A stretch of 64,000 nt of DNA from Paraburkholderia ginsengiterrae (lineage in GTDB: Bacteria; Pseudomonadota; Gammaproteobacteria; Burkholderiales; Burkholderiaceae), in contig NZ_LXKA01000276.1 in NCBI RefSeq assembly GCF_001645125.1, positions 18,682 through 82,681 of the forward strand, written 5' to 3'. Within the stretch, counting starts at the first letter, position 1. Every line of letters starts with the position of its first letter. A model generated the notes under the pieces. That model saw only the letters and a program-made list of their open reading frames with translations. It was not told the origin of the DNA and made no database searches. Position numbers and translations under genes: made by a program. Shown one piece after another: positions 56,854-64,000 of this stretch.

Positions 56854-57657
56854 ATGCATCCCATGCTCAATATCGCTGTCAAGGCCGCGCGCCGTGCAGC
56901 CCAGATCATCAACCGCGCGTCGCTCGACCTCGATCTCATCCAGGTCAGCAAGAAACAGCACAACGATTTCGTCACGGAGGTCGACAAAGCGTCTGAAGCG
57001 GCGATCATCGACACGCTGAAGACCGCCTACCCCGATCACGCGATCCTCGCCGAAGAATCCGGCAAGTCGGATAACGAATCCGAGTACCAGTGGATCATCG
57101 ATCCGCTCGACGGCACCACCAATTTCATTCACGGCTTCCCGTACTACTGCGTGTCGATCGCGCTGGCGCACAAGGGCATTGTGACGCAGGCCGTCGTCTA
57201 CGATCCGACCCGCAACGACCTGTACACCGCATCGCGCGGCCGTGGCGCGTACCTCAACGACCGCCGCATCCGCGTGGCCAAGCGCGACCGTCTGGCTGAC
57301 GGCCTGATCGGCACCGGCTTCCCGTTCCGCGAGAAGGACGGCATCGAAGCGTATGGCCGCCAGTTCGCTGAAATGACCGAAGCCTGCGCCGGCCTGCGCC
57401 GCCCGGGCGCCGCCGCGCTCGATCTGGCGAACGTCGCCGCCGGCCGCATGGACGGCTTCTTCGAGCAGGGCCTGAACGCGTGGGACGTCGCCGCGGGCAG
57501 CCTGCTGATCACCGAAGCCGGCGGTCTGGTCGGCAACTACACGGGCGACTCGGATTTCCTGCACGTCGGCGAAATCGTCGCGGGCAACCCGAAGGTGTAC
57601 GCGCAGATGATTCCGATCCTGTCGCGCTACAGCCGCACGCGCCAGCAAGCGGCGTAA
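56854..57657 (+). CDS. suhB: inositol-1-monophosphatase family protein
   Basis: SuhB hydrolyses inositol monophosphate and in E. coli also takes part in rRNA antitermination. The 267-residue protein has the metal-binding motifs [21 protein letters not shown], and the C-terminal [15 protein letters not shown]. The start at 56854 has AAGGA nine bases upstream. A terminator follows the gene. Confidence 0.95.
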   Translation: MHPMLNIAVKAARRAAQIINRASLDLDLIQVSKKQHNDFVTEVDKASEAAIIDTLKTAYPDHAILAEESGKSDNESEYQWIIDPLDGTTNFIHGFPYYCVSIALAHKGIVTQAVVYDPTRNDLYTASRGRGAYLNDRRIRVAKRDRLADGLIGTGFPFREKDGIEAYGRQFAEMTEACAGLRRPGAAALDLANVAAGRMDGFFEQGLNAWDVAAGSLLITEAGGLVGNYTGDSDFLHVGEIVAGNPKVYAQMIPILSRYSRTRQQAA

Positions 57658-57700
57658 GTACGCGTGGTTGAGCCGGCGGCATGCCGGCATCCAGTTCAGC

Positions 57701-57727
57701 AAAAAAAGCGGCTTCGGCCGCTTTTTT
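57701..57727 (+). terminator. terminator after suhB
   Basis: A stem AAAAAAGCGGC / GCCGCTTTTTT with a TTCG tetraloop and a T-run lies 44 bases after the suhB stop. Confidence 0.92.
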
Positions 57728-57923
57728 GTTGGCGCGCCTGCATGCGGCGGGCGTTCGTGCTACAAAGCGGGAGGCCGCGCCGGCGCACTGGATCGCTATT
57801 CGGTTGCCATTCCGCTGTTATTTCGCCGTTATTGCGCTGTGATTCGATCGCCGGCAGCGTTTCGCGCTTTTTTCGCTGCGCCCCGCTTTGCGGCCGCGTT
57901 GCGCGCAGAATTCCACCCGCTTC

Positions 57924-59222
57924 ATGAAAAAAGGCTTCTACACAATCATCGCGGCGCAGTTCATTTCGTCGCTGGCGGACAACTCCCTGCTGATCGCCGC
58001 CATCGCGCTGCTCTCCGTGATCCGCTCGGCCGCGTGGGTCACGCCGATGTTGCAGATGTTCTTCACGATCTCCTACGTGCTGCTCGCGCCGTTCGTCGGC
58101 GCGTTCGCCGACGCCATGCAAAAGCGCCACGTCATGTTCATCTCGAACGCGCTGAAGGCGAGCGGCTGCCTGATGATGATCGCGGGCGTTCATCCCATGA
58201 TTGCATATGGCGTGGTCGGCTTCGGCGCGGCCGCCTATTCGCCCGCCAAGTACGGCATCCTCACCGAACTGCTGCCCGCGGAAAAACTCGTCAAGGCGAA
58301 CGCGTGGCTCGAATCGGCCACGGTGCTGTCGACCATCGTGGGCACGATGGTGGGCGGCGCGCTGATCAGCACCTTCGCCGACCGATGGGTCGCGCACGCG
58401 CACGTGCCGCTGATCCGCTCGTCCGCCGATCTCGCCATGTTTGCGACGATGCTCACCTACGCGATCGCCGCCGCGATCAACGTCTTCATTCCCGACACCG
58501 GCGCGCGTTATGAGAACCGCCTGCGCGAACCGACCAAACTGGTCGGCGATTTCTATCACTGCTTCAACGTGCTGTGGGCCGACAAGCTCGCGCAGATCGC
58601 GCTGTGGGTGACGACCCTGATGTGGGGCGGCGCGGTGACGCTGCAATTGCTCGTGCTCAAATGGGCCAACGTGAACCTTGGGCTGTCGCTCTCGAAGGCG
58701 GCGGTCATGCAAGGCGTCACGGGTCTGGGCATCGCGGTCGGCGCGGCGGGCGCGGCCGCGCTGATTCCGTTGCGCCAATCGCTGCGCGTGCTGCCGGTCG
58801 GCATTCTGAGCGGCGCGGTGGCGATCGCCATGGCGTTCTATAACAAGGATCTGTTCCCAGCGGGCTCAGGCCTGCGCCTCGGCTCGTATGTGCTGCCGTT
58901 TTACATTCTGCTCGCCTATCCGCTGATGATCCTGCTTGGCACGCTGGCAGGCTTTTTTATCGTGCCGATGAACGCGATTCTTCAGCATCGCGGCGCGACG
59001 CTGCTCTCAGCCGGCCATTCGATCGCGGTGCAGAATTTCAACCAGAACCTGGCCGTGCTGCTGATGCTCGGTGCCTACGCGCTGCTGCTGATTGCGAAGA
59101 TGCCGGCGCAGTGGATCATCGTCGTGTTCGGCACGTTCATTACTTTCATGATGTGGCTCGCTAAACGGCGCAGCGCGATGAACGCGCGCACGGTGGACAT
59201 GCGGGCGATGGTGGAAGAGTGA
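57924..59222 (+). CDS. lplT: lysophospholipid transporter LplT-like MFS protein (copy 2)
   Basis: This 432-residue polytopic membrane protein is a clear paralogue of the protein at 5359-6666: it begins MKKGFYTIIAAQFISSLADNS and keeps GAAAYSPAKYGILTELLP and VPMNAILQHRG in the same places. The ATG at 57924 matches the paralogue start; the TTG at 57888 is not supported. It precedes mutS, whereas copy 1 precedes thiD. As for copy 1, no acyltransferase is adjacent. Confidence 0.88.
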   Translation: MKKGFYTIIAAQFISSLADNSLLIAAIALLSVIRSAAWVTPMLQMFFTISYVLLAPFVGAFADAMQKRHVMFISNALKASGCLMMIAGVHPMIAYGVVGFGAAAYSPAKYGILTELLPAEKLVKANAWLESATVLSTIVGTMVGGALISTFADRWVAHAHVPLIRSSADLAMFATMLTYAIAAAINVFIPDTGARYENRLREPTKLVGDFYHCFNVLWADKLAQIALWVTTLMWGGAVTLQLLVLKWANVNLGLSLSKAAVMQGVTGLGIAVGAAGAAALIPLRQSLRVLPVGILSGAVAIAMAFYNKDLFPAGSGLRLGSYVLPFYILLAYPLMILLGTLAGFFIVPMNAILQHRGATLLSAGHSIAVQNFNQNLAVLLMLGAYALLLIAKMPAQWIIVVFGTFITFMMWLAKRRSAMNARTVDMRAMVEE

Positions 59223-59296
59223 CGCCGCAGCGGTCGCGACGCGGGCACCGCGCGGCGGCTCCGGGCACGGGTGCCGCGATTTGGCGTGCGCGTTGC

Positions 59297-59392
59297 TGAA
59301 TGCCCATCCGGCCAGGGTCCGCTCGCCGCGCTGGCAGGTTAAACTCACGCCCTGAACAGCTAACGCAAAAAGATACCGAGGATGGGCATTCA
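59297..59392. repeat. 13-bp inverted repeat whose 3' arm contains the mutS start codon
   Basis: TGAATGCCCATCC at 59297-59309 is perfectly complementary to GGATGGGCATTCA at 59380-59392, 70 bases apart. The mutS ATG (59382-59384) lies in the second arm. Confidence 0.7.
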
Positions 59393-62066
59393 AACCGCAG
59401 CGGCCAGCGACGTCGCACAACATACACCAATGATGCAGCAGTACCTGCGCATCAAGGCCGATCATCCCGGCACGCTGGTGTTCTACCGGATGGGCGACTT
59501 CTACGAGCTCTTTTTCGAAGACGCGGAAAAAGCCGCGCGTCTGCTCGATCTGACACTCACGCAGCGTGGCGCGTCGGCGGGCAATCCGATCAAGATGGCC
59601 GGCGTGCCGCATCACGCGGTCGAGCAGTATCTGGCCAAGCTGGTGAAACTGGGCGAGTCTGTCGCGATTTGCGAACAGATCGGCGACCCGGCCACGTCTA
59701 AAGGCCCGGTCGAACGCAAAGTGGTGCGCGTGGTCACGCCGGGCACGCTCACGGACGCCGCGCTCCTCTCCGACAAAAGCGACGTCTATTTGCTGGCCAT
59801 GTGCGTCGCGCACAACCGCCGCGGCGTCGCCATCGGCGTCGGTCTCGCGTGGCTGAATCTGGCGAGCGGCGCGTTGCGCCTCGCGGAAGTCGCACCCGAC
59901 CAGGTGGCGGCCGCGCTGGAGCGCATTCGTCCCGCAGAGATTCTGGTGGCCGACGCGCCCGCCGATTCGGCGAGCTGGACGCCGCCCGTCAATGCGGGTG
60001 CCCTCACCCGCGTGCCGGTCTGGCACTTCGATATCGCGTCGGGCACGCAGCGCCTGTGCGACCAGTTGGAAGTAGCGAGCCTCGACGGCTTCGGCGCGCA
60101 TTCGCTCACCGCCGCGTGCGGCGCGGCCGGCGCATTGCTGCTGTATGCCGCGGCCACACAGGGCCAGCAGTTGCGTCACGTGCGCAGCCTGAAGGTCGAA
60201 AACGAATCTGAATATATCGGCCTCGACCCCGCCACGCGCCGCAACCTCGAACTCACGGAAACGCTTCGCGGCACCGAATCGCCCACGCTGTGCTCGCTGC
60301 TTGACACCTGCTGCACCACCATGGGCAGCCGTCTGCTGCGCCACTGGCTGCACCACCCGCCACGCGAAGCGGCGGTGGCGCAGGCGCGTCAGCAGGCAAT
60401 CGGCGCACTGCTCGACGCACCGCAAGGCGCGGGCGTCGACGCGTTGCGCGGCGCGCTGCGGCAAATCTCGGACGTCGAGCGGATTACCGGGCGTCTCGCG
60501 CTTTTGTCAGCACGGCCTCGCGATCTGTCGAGCCTGCGCGATACGTTCATCGCCCTGCCCGAGTTGCGCGCGCAACTCGCCGACGTGGCGCCTAACGCGG
60601 ATTCGCTTGCGCGCATCGACGCGTCGCTGGAACCGCCGCAAGCCTGCGTCGAACTGCTCAAGCGCGCGGTCGCGCGGGAGCCCTCGGCCATGGTGCGCGA
60701 CGGTGGCGTGATCGCACGCGGCTACGACGCGGAACTGGACGAGTTGCGAGATATTTCGGAGAACTGCGGACAATTCCTGATCGATCTCGAAACGCGTGAA
60801 CGCGCGCGCACCGGCATCGGCAATCTGCGCGTCGAATACAACAAGGTGCATGGCTTCTATATCGAAGTCACGCGCGGCCAGACCGACAAGGTGCCCGACG
60901 ATTATCGCCGCCGTCAGACGCTCAAGAACGCCGAGCGCTACATCACGCCGGAGCTGAAAACCTTCGAAGACAAAGCACTGTCTGCGCAGGAACGGGCTCT
61001 CGCGCGTGAACGCTCGCTCTACGATGCGTTGCTGCAGGCGCTGCTGCCCTTCATCCCGGATTGCCAGCGGGTGGCTTCGGCGCTAGCCGAACTCGATCTG
61101 CTGGCGGCCTTCGGCGAACGCGCCCGCGCGCTCGACTGGGTCGCGCCCACGTTCTCGCCGGACGCGGGCATCGAAATCGAACAGGGGCGCCACCCGGTGG
61201 TCGAGGCGCAGGTCGAGCAGTTCATCGCCAACGACTGCACGCTCACGCCCGAGCGCAAACTGCTGCTGATCACCGGCCCGAATATGGGCGGTAAATCGAC
61301 CTTCATGCGGCAGACCGCGCTGATCGCGCTGCTGGCCTATGTCGGCAGTTACGTGCCGGCGCGGCGCGCTGCGTTCGGACCGATCGACCGTATCTTCACG
61401 CGTATCGGCGCAGCGGACGATCTCGCCGGAGGCCGCTCGACCTTCATGGTGGAAATGACCGAAGCCGCCGCGATCCTGAACGATGCCACGCCGCAAAGCC
61501 TCGTGCTGATGGACGAAATCGGCCGCGGCACCTCGACGTTCGACGGGCTCGCGCTGGCGTGGGCAATCGCGCGGCATCTGCTGGCGCACAACGGCTGTCA
61601 TACGCTGTTTGCCACGCACTACTTCGAGTTGACGCAGCTGCCGGCCGAGTTTCCGCACGCGGCCAACGTGCACCTGTCCGCGGTCGAGCATGGGCACGGC
61701 ATCGTGTTCCTGCACGCGGTCAGCGAAGGTCCGGCGAATCAGAGCTACGGCCTGCAGGTCGCGCAGCTCGCGGGCGTGCCGAACGCGGTGATTCGCGCGG
61801 CGCGCAAGCATCTTGCGCACCTCGAACAGCAGTCGGCCGCGCAACCCGCGCCGCAACTCGATCTGTTCGCCGCCCCGTTGCCGGCCTTGCTCGAAGACGC
61901 GGATGACGAGCGCGATAGCAAAGCCGAAGCTGCGGCATCGCCCGCCATGCTGGCGCTCGTCGAGCGTCTGCGTGGCATCGATCCGAACGATCTGCGGCCA
62001 CGCGAGGCACTCGATCTGCTGTATGAACTGCACGAACTGGCCGCCGCGCCGGATGCGGATCATTGA
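59382..62066 (+). CDS. mutS: DNA mismatch repair protein MutS
   Basis: MutS recognises mismatches and starts repair with MutL. The 894-residue protein has the mismatch-recognition [11 protein letters not shown] (Phe40 in the FYE motif), connector and lever domains, the Walker [14 protein letters not shown] at about 632, [21 protein letters not shown] and [20 protein letters not shown], and a C-terminal Ala/Glu-rich region. The ATG at 59382 has CGAGG partly overlapping the inverted repeat. Confidence 0.97.
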   Translation: MGIQTAAASDVAQHTPMMQQYLRIKADHPGTLVFYRMGDFYELFFEDAEKAARLLDLTLTQRGASAGNPIKMAGVPHHAVEQYLAKLVKLGESVAICEQIGDPATSKGPVERKVVRVVTPGTLTDAALLSDKSDVYLLAMCVAHNRRGVAIGVGLAWLNLASGALRLAEVAPDQVAAALERIRPAEILVADAPADSASWTPPVNAGALTRVPVWHFDIASGTQRLCDQLEVASLDGFGAHSLTAACGAAGALLLYAAATQGQQLRHVRSLKVENESEYIGLDPATRRNLELTETLRGTESPTLCSLLDTCCTTMGSRLLRHWLHHPPREAAVAQARQQAIGALLDAPQGAGVDALRGALRQISDVERITGRLALLSARPRDLSSLRDTFIALPELRAQLADVAPNADSLARIDASLEPPQACVELLKRAVAREPSAMVRDGGVIARGYDAELDELRDISENCGQFLIDLETRERARTGIGNLRVEYNKVHGFYIEVTRGQTDKVPDDYRRRQTLKNAERYITPELKTFEDKALSAQERALARERSLYDALLQALLPFIPDCQRVASALAELDLLAAFGERARALDWVAPTFSPDAGIEIEQGRHPVVEAQVEQFIANDCTLTPERKLLLITGPNMGGKSTFMRQTALIALLAYVGSYVPARRAAFGPIDRIFTRIGAADDLAGGRSTFMVEMTEAAAILNDATPQSLVLMDEIGRGTSTFDGLALAWAIARHLLAHNGCHTLFATHYFELTQLPAEFPHAANVHLSAVEHGHGIVFLHAVSEGPANQSYGLQVAQLAGVPNAVIRAARKHLAHLEQQSAAQPAPQLDLFAAPLPALLEDADDERDSKAEAAASPAMLALVERLRGIDPNDLRPREALDLLYELHELAAAPDADH

Positions 62067-63411
62067 CACGCCACAAGCTCCGACGCGCCCGCGCAAACTT
62101 CGCGCGGCGCTGACTCTCGCCTTCATGCTGTCTGGCGGCGTCGCGTCGCCCGGCGCACTGCTGGCGGGCATGCTGGCATACGCACCGGCCGCACGCGCAG
62201 AGACGCCGCGCTACAGTTTCGCGGTCATCGCCAACACGCTGCAGAGCCCAGCCGACGAAGCGCCGACGCAACGGCTGATCGATGCGATCAGCCGGGAGCG
62301 CAACCAGGCGTTCATCGTCTACGACGGCAATCTGAAGGGCGCGAAAGAGGCTTGCCGCGATGCGCTTTACGAGCGCCGTCAAGCCTTGCTCGAGACGTCG
62401 CGGCCGGCCCTCTTCTTCATTCCCGGCCAGCATGATTGGGCGGATTGCGGCACGGCCGAGGCCGGCGGCTTCGATCCGGTCGAACGGCTCGACCTGTTGC
62501 GTCAGACCCTGTTCGCCGACCCCACGTCGATGGGACAGACTCCCCTTGGATTGACACGCGAAAGCGAAGTCTCGCGCTTTCATCCTTATCGCGAGAACGT
62601 GCGCTGGCTGGCGGGCGACACCGTATTTATCGGCCTGAATGCACCGGGTCCGAACAATCACTATCTGACCGCGGGCGGCCGCAATGGTGAATTCGAAGAT
62701 CGTGTGATTGCCAATGCGTTCTGGCTTGAACACGCCGGCGAATATGCGAAACGTCACGACGCGCGCGCGATCGTCGTGTTCATTCAAGGCGACCCGGACC
62801 CCGAACGTTACGAACGGCCCGATCGTTTCGCGTGGCTGCGTTTTGCACGCATCACGCGCCGCGACGGCTTTCTGGAGTTCAAACGCAGCCTCGTGAAACT
62901 CGCGCAGAGTTTCCGTGGACCGGTAGTCGTGATTCACTGCGACGATGAACGTGCACGCGGCGGCTTCGTGATCGATCAGCCGCTACGCAATGACAAGGGT
63001 GTGCTGGTGACGAATCTCACACGTATCGCGCTCGCGCCGCATGACCGTCTCAACCAGTGGATTCAGATTGACGCTGATTTCGGCAGGAAGCCGCCATTGC
63101 GCGTCAGTGTGCGCGAGGTACCAGTTCAAATGCCGATGCCGATGGCGCAGCCCGTGCCGCCACGCGAAGCACCGGCCGCGTCGATGCCGGCTGTGCCGGC
63201 ACTCGGACCCGCGTCGGAATTGCCGCCGCTGCTGCAGACACCTGGAGAATCGCCACAGGAGCAGCAGCCGCGCCTGCCGGCCGACCAGGGCGGTGGCGAC
63301 TACGGACCCGCGACCTCGGTTCCGCCCGCCTCGGCTGTGCAGCCGCGCACGCCGGGCGCTTCTTCAAGCGTGCCCGGCATGCCCGCAAGCTCAGTGCAGC
63401 GTGGGCCCTGA
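62053..63411 (+). CDS. exported phosphoesterase-like protein with degenerate metal site
   Basis: The gene starts inside mutS (14-base overlap) at an ATG. The 452-residue precursor has an export signal ([14 protein letters not shown]...AARA). The body follows, segment by segment, a calcineurin-like metallophosphoesterase family. Where members have GDT, HVGDIKSG and PGDNEWTDC, this protein has [13 protein letters not shown] and PGQHDWADC, so the usual metal-binding Asp/Asn residues appear replaced. The last 80 residues are Pro/Ala-rich. It may be a pseudoenzyme, or a different activity. The 3' end overlaps slyD by 21 bases. Confidence 0.72.
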   Translation: MRIIDTPQAPTRPRKLRAALTLAFMLSGGVASPGALLAGMLAYAPAARAETPRYSFAVIANTLQSPADEAPTQRLIDAISRERNQAFIVYDGNLKGAKEACRDALYERRQALLETSRPALFFIPGQHDWADCGTAEAGGFDPVERLDLLRQTLFADPTSMGQTPLGLTRESEVSRFHPYRENVRWLAGDTVFIGLNAPGPNNHYLTAGGRNGEFEDRVIANAFWLEHAGEYAKRHDARAIVVFIQGDPDPERYERPDRFAWLRFARITRRDGFLEFKRSLVKLAQSFRGPVVVIHCDDERARGGFVIDQPLRNDKGVLVTNLTRIALAPHDRLNQWIQIDADFGRKPPLRVSVREVPVQMPMPMAQPVPPREAPAASMPAVPALGPASELPPLLQTPGESPQEQQPRLPADQGGGDYGPATSVPPASAVQPRTPGASSSVPGMPASSVQRGP

Positions 63412-63936
63412 TTTGCCTTCTTCGTCCTCGTCTTCGTCGTCTTCATCGAGGATTTCGAGGCCGTCGGCGCCATGCGCGTGTTCGTGCTGGATTTCGTCTT
63501 CGGTCGCCGGGCGCACGTCTTTCACGGTCAGGGCGAAACGCAGCTCCATGCCGGCGAGCGGATGGTTGCCGTCGAGCACAACCTTGTCTTCCGCCACGTC
63601 GGTCACCACGTAGACGAGCGAGTCGAGATCCTCGTCGCCTTCTTCGGGTGTGCCTTCGAATTGCATGCCGACTTCGAGCGGTTCCGGGAAGCGATTGCGC
63701 GGCTCGATCTTCACGAGGTCCGGGTCGTACTCGCCGAACGCGTCTTGCGGTTCGAGCTGGATCTGGGTCTCGAAGCCGGCCTCATGGCCGTCGAGCTCTT
63801 CCTCGATCTTGGGGAACGTGCCATCATAGCCGCCGTGCAGATAGACCATCGGCTCGTCGCTCTCTTCAATCAGATTGCCCTGCGCATCCGACAGCTTGTA
63901 AGCGACCGACACGACGGTGTTCTTTGCGATTTTCAT
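63391..63936 (-). CDS. slyD: FKBP-type peptidyl-prolyl isomerase, SlyD-like
   Basis: The 181-residue protein begins MKIAKNTVVSVAYKLSD, then HGGYDGTFPKIEEELDGHEAG, with the IF (chaperone) insertion and the VRFALTVKDV-like core, matching SlyD. The C-terminus contains HEHAHG and a run of acidic residues instead of the long His/Cys tail of E. coli SlyD, so nickel binding may be reduced. The ATG at 63936 is the family start, not 63960. It converges with the gene following mutS and overlaps it. Confidence 0.88.
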   Translation of the reverse strand: MKIAKNTVVSVAYKLSDAQGNLIEESDEPMVYLHGGYDGTFPKIEEELDGHEAGFETQIQLEPQDAFGEYDPDLVKIEPRNRFPEPLEVGMQFEGTPEEGDEDLDSLVYVVTDVAEDKVVLDGNHPLAGMELRFALTVKDVRPATEDEIQHEHAHGADGLEILDEDDEDEDEEGKSGPTLH

Positions 63937-64000
63937 TCGATTCTCCAGAATACAACTCACATTATACGATGCCCAAGAGGCCCACTGACCACCTGGCCGA

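Overview
This is a high-GC chromosomal window from a Burkholderiaceae beta-proteobacterium, most likely Paraburkholderia or a close relative. The assignment rests on the protein families and gene neighbourhoods (alr-radA, lplT-thiD, tsaB-rimI-UDG-DUF1853, cysS-glycosylase-accA-tilS-lysC, a Burkholderia-type general porin) and was made from the sequence alone. I see no insertion sequence, prophage, integrase or CRISPR array. It is largely core genome with a few accessory patches.

Region by region. 0-11 kb: the end of an ABC-F ATPase, a CoA-transferase, radA and alr, an LplT-type flippase, thiD, and a tightly coupled minus-strand set tsaB-rimI-uracil-DNA glycosylase-DUF1853. 11-20 kb: an acyl-CoA-binding protein, a DEAD-box helicase with a long leader, then the glyoxylate shunt split over two loci (aceA; dehalogenase-aceB), with a universal stress protein and a LysR regulator between them. 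20-27 kb: small metabolic genes, an AraC regulator, an acetyltransferase, five tRNA genes (Ala, then Glu-Asp twice) downstream of gltX, a patatin-like lipoprotein and an NlpC/P60 hydrolase. 27-34 kb: a complete yejABEF-type peptide importer and fabI.

34-44 kb is the most accessory part: an MFS permease, a GH31 glycosidase and a porin that look like a glycoside-use locus, a DUF4863/PnbB-like protein, and a TonB-dependent receptor one base upstream of a ModA-like periplasmic protein. In front of the receptor is a 24-bp dyad, CGTTATAT-N8-ATATAACG, with the architecture of a ModE (molybdate repressor) box. I read this pair as a candidate molybdate or metal-oxyanion outer-membrane uptake system. 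It is the best lead in the window.

44-64 kb returns to core genes: tRNA-Ser, lysC, tilS, accA, a 3-methyladenine glycosylase with a histone-H1-like tail, cysS, a TPR lipid/periplasmic-type protein, two cyclophilins, lpxH, cysE, trmJ, suhB, a second lplT, mutS, a phosphoesterase-like exported protein that seems to lack its metal ligands, and an SlyD-type FKBP. Starts were often moved inward from the longest reading frame where a ribosome binding site, family length or stop-start overlap favoured it; each case is explained in its entry.
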